Source: Triangularia verruculosa
Lineage: Eukaryota; Ascomycota; Sordariomycetes; Sordariales; Podosporaceae
Assembly: GCA_033296885.1 (NCBI GenBank)
Contig: MU863945.1
Location: 1 to 64,000, forward strand
Length of the DNA: 64,000 nucleotides
Direction: 5' to 3'
Position 1 is the stretch's first letter; the number at the start of each line of letters is the position of its first letter. The notes beneath the pieces are model-generated. The model was not told where the DNA came from and made no database searches. It saw nothing but the letters and a program-made list of their open reading frames with translations. Below are positions 45,449 to 55,609 of this stretch, piece by piece. Position numbers and translations under genes: made by a program.

Positions 45449-46766
45449 TGGTGTTTGGTGGTTGTAAGGGCAGTCGGGGGGTTGGTGAAATGGTTGGATA
45501 GATTGTGTGCGCTGTACCTATATATCCCCACCCCTGACTTGAGATGCTGTAAAAGTGCGAGTTGCTTGGCTCAGGAAGGTGGTGCAAGCAACTGGGTAAA
45601 TCCGGTGGTTCCGGGACGGTGTAATGAACAACTTCTAATCGAATCTCCGGTGAAAACGCCGTCAAATTCGAAAGTGCTGTGCGTATTTGGTATTCCGAGT
45701 CCAAGTCTTGAATGTATCTCAAGGTAATTACCGGGTGTTGGTGATTGATGGTGAAGCAAACTGCTCAGACGCGTTGAAACCTTCAGTTTGCGGTCGCGTA
45801 TTCCTCCGTTGTCTTTCAAAGTGGCGTGTTAAAACTCGAGCCACAAATGGCCTATCGAGTCCTGAACAGTTTTCAACTGTAGTTTGGCATCAATTTATCG
45901 GATCGGATACACTGGCCAGGGGTCATCGAAGATGTGTTGCTCATGAGAAAGTAAAGAACCCCTTCAAGGCAAATATGCATCTTACGCATAATATTACCCC
46001 GCTTTAAGCATAACACACGGAACAGCCACACCCTCAACAACAAGAAGGTAAGAACTGCCACACAAGATACAGGCCGTTGAAGATAGCAACGAGGATCCAA
46101 AAGATGGCCGATAGGCCTATTAGCTATCTCTTAAATGCCTATCAGCGGTCTGAAAACACCTATGATCTATCTGCTGATACCTGACCACGACGTGACAGCA
46201 CTACCAGCTCCCCATATTGTTCACCCTTCACTCCCCAGGCAGATTATTGTGTTAATGTTACAGTTTTATATGAATAACCGATGCTATACTATCTACATAT
46301 AATCCATCTCCAACTTTTTGCCTCCCCCTCTCCAACCAGATACCTACCCAGCCCTTCCTATATATAAGAAACAGGTCCACCTTCTTCTATCCTTCTTCTT
46401 CGATCCATTCTTGCGAGAAAGCAGAAAGCGATGACCGTGGGCAATGGTGGGCAGCAAGGTACTGAATGTTGAAGAGCTCGAGAGACTGCCAGAGACGCAA
46501 TATCTGATGTTGTACAATCGTGGAAACAAGCAAGGAAAAGAGAAGTTGTGTTGATCCGCTGATACTTCAGCGAAAAGAAGCGAGTCCGGTTGTAAAAATG
46601 CTGGTAGTGTTGTTGCCTTGAAGGATGTATTACGCGCGTGCAAGCGCAAACAGAAAAAGGGTATTCGCCCTGCCACGCCTGAAGCAAATCCCGAAAAACG
46701 CCGCCACCCAAAACCACCTGGGTATAATAATGACAAAAGATAACGTTGGAGAACAATCCGAGCAAA
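45449..46766. other. Intergenic interval between CTF8 and the 653-aa gene
   Basis: 1.3 kb; both neighbours are on minus, so it contains the CTF8 promoter and the 3' region of the next gene. The part 46090-46200 has recurring cctatc/gataggcctat words, including the perfect palindrome ATAGGCCTAT, possibly a remnant of an old repeat. No coding frame is supported. Confidence 0.45.
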
Positions 46767-48728
46767 TCAAAAGCTCGGCTTCGTCAGAACCCGATACTCG
46801 ACGTAATCCTCGCCGTCGATTTGTATCAAGAAGGGTTGACTGACGAGCATACCCTTGAGTGGGCCATTAGCCTTTCGCTCATATCGAATCGTGCCGTTCA
46901 TCATCACGTCGCCCTGGTGGCCCTGGCCCTCTCCCCTAATCCGGGTGGCCTCCTGGCTGGCCCAAATGTTGTTCAAGCGAGAAATGTTCTCGCCAAAGGA
47001 AGAGCCGAAGGTAGACTTGCGGCCACCCGGGGCCGTCGACAACTCGTGCGGCGTGACGCTGCTACTGGCACGCGCAATGCGAGCCTGCGCCGACTCGGCT
47101 TTGTCGATATGCATGCGAGCAAGCGCATGTGTTCTCTCCAGCTGGGCCGCAGTCGACGATGGCTTGCGGTTCGCAGCCCCAAACTCCGGGTTGGGGAGCG
47201 AGAGTCGGCCACGAAGTCCAGTGTGGCGACGGGGCTCATCGGTCCTGGGGGTTGGCGAGCCGAGAATAGAATCACTATTGCGGCCATTGACTCCTTCCAC
47301 AGTCGACGACTCGAGTTCAATCCTACTGACTGAGGATCCCGCAGCGGGGTTCGTGGTCGCACGCTTGATTGCCTCCTGGACAGCATTCACTTCGTTCCGC
47401 GCGCGCTCTTCGGCTGTCTCGCCCTGATCGATCTGGAATTGACGCACTCTGCAGTACTCCTTAACTTCACTTCTAGAGAGGTCTTTGAGATGGGGCTCGA
47501 ACTCGCATTCGTGCCAGGGGATCCACAGTGCACCAGGCCCGCTAGGAAAGTTGCCTTCAGTGATCAGTCGGCCATCACGAGTGTCGCGGCTGAGCTTGAT
47601 CCGAAGGTTGTCATTAGCACCAAGGACGCCATGAACCGCATGTCTGTTGACCAGATCCACTTCACTGGACATTTTCCAGTGTCCTACAACAATGCGAGTG
47701 GGACGAGTCCCTGGAAGACTCTCTGCGGTTTGTCGTGGCGAAGGAGCAGGCTCCGACTGGACGGAAGCGAAGGATCCGGCGACCTTGCGCTTCTTGGACT
47801 CAGGGCGGCTAGGTAGAGAGGCCGCATCCGGGAACACAGCGCCGTAGGCAACAAGGGGCTGGTTGGCCGTCTCGGGGGGAGGATTGGTTCTAACACGCTC
47901 AATCGCAAGTTCCGCCGCCGCTTTGTCCGCTTCATGGCGGTCGTCCGGACTCTCATTCTCATCAAGGTTTTCGGCGCGAATCTTGACGAATTCTTTGATC
48001 ATGTGGTGATTGTGACCAACCAGGTGCTCCTCAAAGACAATCTTGTCGAAGGTAACCCAACTTCCACCAGGACCAGGGGGAATCGGGTAGCGAGCATCAA
48101 CTGGACGTTTGTTGCGGGTGATGGTCTGAAGTCGAGTCCGAAGTCTGTCCCGCGAGTCGATGAAACCGATTACAGAGTGCTTGTCAGCCTCATCTGGGGC
48201 TTGAGATTCGCGCCAGTAGCCAATGATAACTCCTCTCACGCCACCAGAGCCGTGGGTCTTGGAGGGGCGAGCTTTGATGCGACCTTCCTGAGGTCCGGGG
48301 CTGTCGTCCTTAACGGAGTCGGCATAGTAGGTCGATGTTCGCTTCCGCTTCCCGGTAAGAATGGCTGACGTGTCCATATTTACGTCGGCGATCTCAGAAT
48401 TGCCTTGAGTGGCAGGTAACTTCTTGTTGGCTTTGGTGCCGACAACGATCTCGTCTTCAAGTTGATGAAGGGCAGTAGGGTTGGAATCAACGCTCATGAG
48501 ATCCTGGGTCTCGTCGGCAGGGAGACTCGAGACAACACTCATGAGGTCGTCTTCCACTAACTCCTCTGTCGTATCTTCGGCAGGAGCCTCAGCGCTGGTA
48601 GGGTGGTCTTCAACACTGGTATCAGTTGGAGAGTCTGGTGGGGGTGTGAGTTCCTCGTGTGGTTCGTCCTCCTCTTCGCCTCCGTTGAGAACAGTGCTTC
48701 TAATATTCACTTCATTAGCTGGCTGCAT
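46767..48728 (-). CDS. Uncharacterised protein with two copies of a ~120-residue domain
   Basis: 653 aa, no intron in the frame. I do not recognise the family. The N-terminal ~110 residues are acidic, rich in Glu, Asp, Thr and Pro. Two related segments follow, at about 164-285 and 343-463. They share [IV]GxW at the start, HxVxG, DxLRxxL, TRxxR, GPGxxW, FExHL, KExxxxR and a final helix ending TNP. Basic nuclear-localisation-like stretches occur near 127 (GKRKR) and 312 (SKKRKV), so it is probably nuclear. The end, after a Ser-rich linker, has a separate block (DGEDYVEYRVLTKPSF) that looks conserved. Paired Trp and charged residues suggest a binding module, but no function is claimed. Confidence 0.8.
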   Translation of the reverse strand: MQPANEVNIRSTVLNGGEEEDEPHEELTPPPDSPTDTSVEDHPTSAEAPAEDTTEELVEDDLMSVVSSLPADETQDLMSVDSNPTALHQLEDEIVVGTKANKKLPATQGNSEIADVNMDTSAILTGKRKRTSTYYADSVKDDSPGPQEGRIKARPSKTHGSGGVRGVIIGYWRESQAPDEADKHSVIGFIDSRDRLRTRLQTITRNKRPVDARYPIPPGPGGSWVTFDKIVFEEHLVGHNHHMIKEFVKIRAENLDENESPDDRHEADKAAAELAIERVRTNPPPETANQPLVAYGAVFPDAASLPSRPESKKRKVAGSFASVQSEPAPSPRQTAESLPGTRPTRIVVGHWKMSSEVDLVNRHAVHGVLGANDNLRIKLSRDTRDGRLITEGNFPSGPGALWIPWHECEFEPHLKDLSRSEVKEYCRVRQFQIDQGETAEERARNEVNAVQEAIKRATTNPAAGSSVSRIELESSTVEGVNGRNSDSILGSPTPRTDEPRRHTGLRGRLSLPNPEFGAANRKPSSTAAQLERTHALARMHIDKAESAQARIARASSSVTPHELSTAPGGRKSTFGSSFGENISRLNNIWASQEATRIRGEGQGHQGDVMMNGTIRYERKANGPLKGMLVSQPFLIQIDGEDYVEYRVLTKPSF

Positions 48729-49387
48729 TCAAAAGCGACGACTATGGTTGAAATACCAAAGAGAGAAAGCGGTTGGTCTGGGAAGAGAAGTAGGTGAGGA
48801 TGGAAGAGGATGGGGAAAACTCAGACAGACAAGTTGTCAATCGAGTCGTGTGATGCGTGAAGTGAAATAATTTTGAATGGGCGCGTGATGCTTAAAGTGA
48901 ATTTGATTTGAATGGCAAGAAGGAGAGGGTGTGCAATTGTGTGGACCGTGCTCAGCGCAACATTGAACAAGAGGCACGAGGCCTCGTGAGCGACTTGCTC
49001 CCAAGTGTTGCTCTCTTCGAAGTTCGTGCTGAGGAGGGCACAGTATCCCTCTTATCAAGCAAGGCTGAGGCCAGGAAGAAGGCCATATGACGTCGTAAAA
49101 GACATTCAAGACGCCTTGAAGAATGGAAAAGGCATTAAAGATAGTAGAAGGAGGTTGAAGAGGGGTGAGGGGCAGTCAACAGGTCTTTTAGACCTTGGTG
49201 AAGGTGTGGTTCTGCCTTGCAGTACCAATGAGCTTGCCTAGAAGGCGCTAGCCCACAGAGAAGAGAGGGAAGAAGAGTCGACGGAATGGGGAGTTGAGGG
49301 CAGAGGAGGTCGAGGTCGAGGTCGAGGTCGAGGTCGAGGTCGAATAAATAGTTGTTTATGAGGCTCAGGGGTGTAGATGGTTTGAAC
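48729..49387. other. Interval with a hexamer repeat; promoter of the 653-aa gene
   Basis: 659 bp upstream of the 653-aa gene and downstream of the small minus-strand gene. It contains six tandem GAGGTC units at 49306-49341. On minus, a frame near 49200-49250 reads GKLIGTARQNHTFTKV and then a stop. It could be a last exon of the small gene, but the reading phase does not fit any splice I could find. Confidence 0.4.
49306..49341 (+). repeat. (GAGGTC)6 microsatellite
   Basis: Six perfect tandem copies of GAGGTC. It lies about 47 bp beyond the TAA of the small minus-strand gene, in its 3' region or last intron. Confidence 0.9.
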
Positions 49388-49837
49388 TTACTCGTCTAAA
49401 GACTCTTGCTGTACTGGAGTCTCAACGATGGGCGACTCTTTCTTTTGAAGCTCTCTGGGAGACGATGTTAGCATGTTGTAACGGAGAGAGAGTTGTGACG
49501 GCAAGGAAGCGAAGAAAATATTGTGCCACGAAAAGCTGTGATACTGTGCGAATATACACAGACTGTGCTGAAAGAGAAATGAGGACTTCACGGCAGGAAC
49601 GATTTCCATGCCCATACGCCGCCATCAACCATCTCAGATGACGTGGCCAACACTGAAGTGAGAAGGAACGACTTACCCATTGGCCTGTCCGTTCTTGAAA
49701 ATCCCCTCCTCCTTAGTCGATAGCGCTGGCGGCTCAATTGATAATGGCGTAGGCTCATCCATCATGGCAGTCGGGGCACCTTCCTTCATAATGGGCTCTG
49801 AGACAGCAGTCTCCATTTTGTCTGTTCCAACTGACAT
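49388..49837 (-). CDS. Small acidic protein, unrecognised, with spliced leader
   Basis: Two-exon model: complement(join(49388..49454, 49677..49837)), 75 aa, beginning MSVGTDKMETAVSEP and joining NGQAN-G-ELQKKESPIVETP across a 222-bp intron with gtaagtcg donor and ctcccag acceptor. The product is acidic and Pro/Glu-rich with no domain I know. The TAA lies inside a perfect donor (GA/GTAAGT), so a further exon is quite possible and the real C-terminus may differ. Upstream, on minus, good donors at 50438 (gtaagtga) and 50221 (gtgagtac) and an acceptor at about 49921 (ctgacag) suggest a spliced leader. In-frame Met8 is an alternative start. Confidence 0.45.
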
Positions 49838-52800
49838 TCGTTTGCAAAGTTGGAGAGTGGGTGTTGCGTGATTTGATGAATTTTGCAATCAGTGACTTTT
49901 GGGAGGTTGAGGTTAGCCACTGTCAGGCAGAGAGAGAAATGAGAGAAAGGTGGGATAAGAGAGTCTTGGTGGATAAGGTGGCAATCTCAAGTGAATACGC
50001 GGTAGGCAGAGCTCGTGAACAAAGCCCACCAAGCCCAAGGGAGCAACGCGACGGAAGGAAAAACACCAGAAATTGCCACAGCTCAACCCATTACATGATG
50101 GAGTATCTAAAACAAGTCTGAACACACATGCGCCGCACCGTCGTATATGACGTGATGGAAAGAGAACAGAAAAACATAGGCCTTGATAACTATAACTAAT
50201 GAAAAGAGTCGAGGTACTCACGCAGGTTAGAGAATGGAGCTTCGGTTTATCGTCGCAACACGACAGGTAATGATGATCCCCGACTTTGCGACGAGGTGAC
50301 AAGATCGGTTGAGCTAGAAGAGGCTTGGCGCGTGGGTGATGTGTTGATGCAGGCCAGCTCAACAAGATGAAGCTGATGAGGATAACAAAGCATCAGTCGC
50401 TAACTCGATGAATAGAAGCGAGAAGGACATTCACTTACTTGGATGTTCGAGTGCAAAGGACAAACTCGTTTGTAAAGTTCCGAGTTGTTTTTGTTATCCG
50501 GCTTTCTTCTAACTGGAACGCGCCGAGACACACACGAGACTCGGGCCGGGAAATTCACTGTAGTGCGAATACCTAGGTGTGTGTGTGCAGTGCGCAAGTC
50601 GATCTGGACACTTTGCTAGTGGTGGAGAGAGAGATCCCCTGGTGCAATCAATGTTGCAAACAAAATAAGCAAAGAGGAAGGGAAAAGAGGGAAAGTGCGG
50701 TGGGCAGACTAGGTGATTTATTTAGATAACAGGTGGATGAGAATTGAACCGAGGGAGACAAGGTTAATCTTCCTGGGGTCGTGTATTCGCACTCAGTCGC
50801 GGGCAGCTGGGCTTCACGTAAAAGAAAAAAAAAAAGGTACATATCACAAGTACCGCCAACTGTTTCCTTGTAGGTAGCTATGGATGACGGGATGATTCAC
50901 ACTGCCTTCAGCCAGATTGCACCAGTTCCATTGAAGTAAAACTAACTAAGCGAGCTCTTCAAGCAAAGTCGCCAAGTTCCAGTCTTGCCCACTGTGAGAT
51001 GAAGACTGTCGAGCAAACATACCACCCGCCTTTTAAATAGCTCTTGTCAAGTGAGTAGGGGATCACTGATGTAGTTCCACATGCCAGAAACTGATGGATG
51101 GATGCTCGTGTATTGACCAGCCCCGCTGATAAACGCCACTTGTCAGAAAATGACTCTTGCCAGCACCTGGAAATGATGTTTGTCAAGAGGGAGAGAGAGA
51201 CGATGGAGGGAAAGTGTTGGGAATAGAAAATGGAACATAAGCTGCCAAGTTCCCTGCATTCGCACCTTCTAACTTCAGTATTCACGCAGGGCTGCAACTT
51301 TGCAGGGGTTGGCTTGAACCATCTGAAACATCGTGTCTGTTGCATCAATGTGATCTAATGCAAAAGCGTCCATCAACTCTGGTGACACAAGATAAATAAG
51401 GTGATGTTGGCTTCTCCTCACACCTTTCCGTCAACTAACCATCTGTTTTCCTTGAGGGAAATACGAAGTACTCGTGATGGACCGCGGCAGTAGGACCGAA
51501 AGAAGATCGAGGAACGAAGCGATAAGTGGAGAGTTGGTGATAAGCCCGCCTTTTGACACCCGTCCATATCGCTCTTCGCTAGCACCATGCTGATCACTGT
51601 GTGCCAACGGGCCACAAATTATCAACCGTAATATGTTATTAGAACGGTCCCTTAGTCCATCCAAAGCCACATACCTACCTGTCAGAATCATTTCTCATCA
51701 TGCATTATCAGAGGACGACAAAGCTGTCCGGAAAAGAAAAAGACCCTTTTGTGGGCAGCGATCTCGACCTTGTTGTGGAAAAGAGCACGCCCCACCCAGT
51801 CTATCTTGATTGGCTACGTCTACAGCCAACTCTCAAAGCCTAAAATCACCAATTCCCAAGATCGAGAGGTCCAGGCGGGTGCGACGCCATGCTCTTTCAA
51901 GGTCACATCTTTTATTTGTCACACCCAAAATTCTCGTAAGAAACAGGTAATCTGCTTTTCTTTTTCCGGTAAGCCGATGTTTCCAAAGGTTCATGGCTTT
52001 CTTGTCCCTGGAGAGAACTCTGAGCCAAGAGACCACTGTCCGTAGACTTGTTTGCTAGCAGCAACCTCGGAGATATCCATTTCAACCAACTCCGAAAGCA
52101 CCTTGTCCAACAAAACAAAGCACGCCACTTTTCCATCATGTGATTCTTTTTTCCAGGTCATAATCTCTTGTTCCGATATAGGCAGTCACCAAATTGGACC
52201 TACAGTAGCTGTCTATCCTAGGTCCTGCTCTCACAACTGGCGCCGTCCAACCAAATCTCTTGCTAGGATCACGAGATGACCAAGACAGGCAGACAAAGCC
52301 ACGCAATCGGTACCCGACACACAGCAGCAGAGATTTGTCTGAAGGTCGACTGCGGCCACTTTCTTCGGTTCAACTATGGGCCGATTCCGTGGGCTTGCTT
52401 GCAACCTTCCCTGCCTTATGTCAACTCAAGCACCATTAAGCTTGTGTATTGCGTGCCAGCCTCCCACCTTCGGTACCTAAGATGCCATGAAAAAGACCGG
52501 TGCCTTGGCTTTCAGCTCTACACCTACGCACAACAATCAGAGCGATCTCCTAATGCAGTTTGTGCACGTCGTGGAACGTTCCCATTTCCTATCAAATATC
52601 AGAATGATATTATGTGCAACAATGTTCAAATAACAGCCGTCGTCCATCAACGGTATCACCCCGCCTCTTCTTTGCGGGCCTAATCAGAGAAACAAAATTC
52701 TTGCGCGCAAAGTGAAGCAGCTCCGAGAGCATAAACAGACTCTCTTGAAAGAGCGGCCTCTCATTTCCACAACAACAGCAAACAGTCAAACCTCGATTTA

Positions 52801-52874
52801 AACTGGGGTATCATAAATCTGATCTATCCATCTATCTTTTCGCCTTTTCAACCCTGTGAGCTTGCTTCTGTAGT
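49838..52874. other. Leader of the small gene and a gene-poor interval
   Basis: 49838 to about 50640 looks like the spliced leader and promoter of the small minus-strand gene. 50650-52700 has only short conflicting frames (the longest is 52276-52683 plus, 135 codons, Cys/His-containing but matching no domain). 52700-52874 is the 3' region of SEN54. No RNA gene or repeat was recognised. Confidence 0.45.
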
Positions 52875-54395
52875 CTAACCACCTCTTCCCCTCCCCCTTC
52901 CTCTACCACCACCTCTTCCTCCTCTTCCACCGCCTCTCCCCTGGTTTCTCCCCCCTCTCTTTCCACCGCGGTAGTGATTATTCCTCCCATCAAACCTCTC
53001 ATAAATCCTCTCCTGCCCAAACCCACCCTCTCCCCAACGCATGTAATTGATCACCCCGTGATCCACCACCGCCATGAGCACATTTCTCCATCCATTTTTC
53101 AGCCTGGCATACAGCCTCCCGTGGTTTCCTTCCCACTCCTTCTTTGGCGGCGCCCAAGGTGTCTGTTCCAGCAGTCCAAAAATCTCCTCCATCTGCGGCA
53201 CCTCTGTCTCCTGGGCATCCACCACTGACAAATAGAAATCTGGACTTGGGTGGCGCAGTTTGGTCCATTTCTGACTGGATTTCCATACCAAAAAGTGGAT
53301 TTCATACGGGGCGGTACTTGGGAGAGGGTTGGGTAAGATTGGGGAGGGGATGTGGCGTTCAATGAGAGAGAGTTGAGAGAAGATCTGATTGTAAGACCTG
53401 TAGAGACCAGGCCTGAGCAGAGGGCCGGGTTTTGGCGGCGATCGGGAGAGGTCGGGGAGGATGGAAGTAAAGAAGGTCTGGATGGTGATTTTTAGTGGGT
53501 AGGAAGATTCGTTCGGATTTGGCGGGCTGGGCGGCGCGCGCAGGACGTTGTAGCCGCAGCGTTTGAGGTTGGAGTAAACTTGGAACTTCTGAAGGGAGAT
53601 CTTCCCCCTTTCGCTATCGGGCCCAACGAGGAGGGCGTAGGCGGCTTGAAGTGAGAGAGGAAAGCCATTGGCGTATTCGTCGTCTTCGTCTTCGTCATCC
53701 TCGGTTTGTTGAGTAAGTGGGTTGGCTTCGCCGGTGTCAGGTTTAGGTGCTTCGCCGTCGACGGGAGCAGCAGTAGGTGCAGGGAAAATCTCCCCAAACT
53801 CTTTTGTAGGCCACCACAGGTCCAAAGATCCTCTCTCCACCAAGTAGAGCGCCTCCTCTGGCAGCAACCAGTCCTTCCCTCTCCCTGGCCTATCCTTCGC
53901 TTGTCCCGTAACTGCCCTCCCCAAGTTCTGTGTAGATGTGCTCGACCCCTCCAGAATCACAACTCTGTCCCTAATATGCCCAAACGGCTTCCTCTCCTTC
54001 TTGTCGTCCTCCGCTTTCGAATCTTGCCATTCTTCCCCCTCCTCGTAGTCTGCCCACCAATCTGGAAAATACCAACCTCGAACAAGGTTGGCGCCACTGT
54101 GAATGCGGGTGTAGCTCAGGACATCTTGCATAGCAGCCCTACTTTGCTCAAGAGTGTCGGCCTGGAGCTGTGTACCATGGGACTCGAAGTCTTTCTCGCC
54201 TTTGCGGATCGTCTGCGCGGAAATGTGGGTGTTCTTTTTGAAGAGACTGGCAAATACGCGGAAATCTTGCGCTGCGGCGCCTTCGTCTTCGAGGAGGTCT
54301 TCGGCGGTTTCTTCAGCTGGTGTGTCGACCGTCGCTGTGGCCGCTGTAGGAGGAGGGGCCGCAATGGCGGGGTTGTCGTCGTCGTCAAGAGCCAT
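52875..54395 (-). CDS. SEN54: tRNA-splicing endonuclease subunit Sen54
   Basis: Structural subunit of the heterotetrameric endonuclease that cuts introns from pre-tRNA; it pairs with the catalytic Sen2. 506 aa, no intron. The Sen54 N-terminal signature is GKDWLLPEEALYLVERGSLD followed by LWW at about 175-200. The C-terminal endonuclease-like fold includes YEIHFLVWK, PDFYLSVVDAQET and the family ending VVDHGVINYMRWGEGGF. Beyond this is an unusual Arg/Gly tail (about 465-506: RGG and GRGRG repeats), a possible RNA-binding extension. I chose the ATG at 54395 (MALDDDDNPAIAAPP); an in-frame ATG at 54461 would add 22 residues. Acidic insertions occur near 60-90 and 230-250. Confidence 0.92.
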   Translation of the reverse strand: MALDDDDNPAIAAPPPTAATATVDTPAEETAEDLLEDEGAAAQDFRVFASLFKKNTHISAQTIRKGEKDFESHGTQLQADTLEQSRAAMQDVLSYTRIHSGANLVRGWYFPDWWADYEEGEEWQDSKAEDDKKERKPFGHIRDRVVILEGSSTSTQNLGRAVTGQAKDRPGRGKDWLLPEEALYLVERGSLDLWWPTKEFGEIFPAPTAAPVDGEAPKPDTGEANPLTQQTEDDEDEDDEYANGFPLSLQAAYALLVGPDSERGKISLQKFQVYSNLKRCGYNVLRAPPSPPNPNESSYPLKITIQTFFTSILPDLSRSPPKPGPLLRPGLYRSYNQIFSQLSLIERHIPSPILPNPLPSTAPYEIHFLVWKSSQKWTKLRHPSPDFYLSVVDAQETEVPQMEEIFGLLEQTPWAPPKKEWEGNHGRLYARLKNGWRNVLMAVVDHGVINYMRWGEGGFGQERIYERFDGRNNHYRGGKRGGRNQGRGGGRGGRGGGRGRGRGRGG

Positions 54396-55036
54396 TGTGT
54401 ACGCAGAGGAATGAATTTTTGAGAGGTTTTTCCTTTGCGCCAAAATATCGTCAGAAATCAAAAGATTGGTCGCTCGAGGTCGAAATTCGCGTGTTTTGTG
54501 TTTGGTTGTCTGTTGACTCTTTTAAATTTCTGTTTCTTTGCGGCAGGAGGCTTGCCGGCATGGGTCCCCACACCAAGAGTTTCCCGGCAGGCAGCGCATG
54601 TCTCATCACCCTGACCCCTAAAGCATCGTTGAACTTACAGCACGACACTGCACAGAAAACACCAAATATTCCCGTTCAGAGCCTCGGTATCATTATTGTT
54701 TATGGTTTTGACAGGTGGTCGGGAATTACCATCTCTCAAAACCCTTAACAAAGTTGCCGTGCTTGGTGCGGCGGTAAGATAGGGTTGGGGTTAAAGCATT
54801 GTTCAGTCTCGGGCCATCATGGTGTACCAAACTCCGCGCAGAGGGGCAGCTCCTCAGAGCAATTCGTGATTTTACCAGGGCCAATAGCGCTGCAGAGATA
54901 CCCGATGAGTGTCCCTGAAACTCCTATTCAGCCTCGCCATTCTTTGTTTTTTTGGTTACTCGGACTGACTGTTTATCCTCAGGTAACCGGGTATCATCTT
55001 ATTTTCGTCATCGCCTCTCAATTCTTGTCCTGATCC
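54396..55036. other. Intergenic interval, SEN54 promoter and cyclophilin 3' region
   Basis: 641 bp between two minus-strand genes. It has scattered short frames with no support and holds the SEN54 promoter near 54400-54560 and the 3' region of the cyclophilin gene. Nothing else is visible. Confidence 0.5.
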
Positions 55037-55609
55037 TCACTTAGCCAGCGGGTTCGCATGTACCGTTACTCGTTCAATCCTTAGTGCTTCTTCCCCCTCT
55101 TTCTTGACCGGCCTGCCCTTCTTGTCCACCTTAAGTTGCTCAATCTTGGCTAATGTTGCCAGACTCTCGTCGCCTATCAGTTTCCCAAAGACAGTGTTGA
55201 GCCCGTCCAGATGTGGCGCTGGAGCAAAGCAGATGAAAAACTGACTACCGTTGGTATCAGGTCCTTTATTTGCCATGCTCACAACTCCGCGCTCGTGGTG
55301 TTTAAGGGTAGGTCGGATTTCATCTTCGAAGGTTAAACCGTATATCGAGCGGCCGCCTTTGGGGTTATCTGGGGGTGATGGGACGGCAGGCGCGCCGGTC
55401 TGGAACATAAACGACGGGATTATTCGGTGAAGGGGGGAGTTGATGTAGTAGTTCGAGGCGCAGAGGGCTAGGAAGTTCTACTGACGGGTTAGCGGCAGCA
55501 AAGGCGCAAAGACAAAAGAGACAAAACGTACCTCGGCGGTCTTGGGGACTGCCTCACAGAATACCTCGATTTTGAGGTCCCCAAGCGTGGTATGAAGTGT
55601 TACAGACAT
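55037..55609 (-). CDS. cyp10: Peptidyl-prolyl cis-trans isomerase, PPIL3-type cyclophilin
   Basis: Prolyl isomerase of the single-domain PPIL3 class, often associated with the spliceosome. Model: complement(join(55037..55477, 55532..55609)), 172 aa; the 54-bp intron joins VPKTAE to NFLALCASNYY in phase 0. It begins MSVTLHTTLGDLKIEVFCEA, the usual PPIL3 start. Catalytic-core motifs are LHRIIPSFMFQTG (active-site Arg), then GVVSMANKGPDTNGSQFFIC and HLDGLNTVFGKLIGDE (conserved His). A short insertion (AVPSPPDNPKGG) replaces the usual GDPTGTG loop, a little longer than in animal PPIL3. There is no signal peptide, so it is cytosolic or nuclear. Confidence 0.93.

Noticed and set aside
52276..52683. 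135-codon open frame on plus with several Cys and His
   Set aside because: No zinc-binding spacing, no promoter or intron signals, and no family match.
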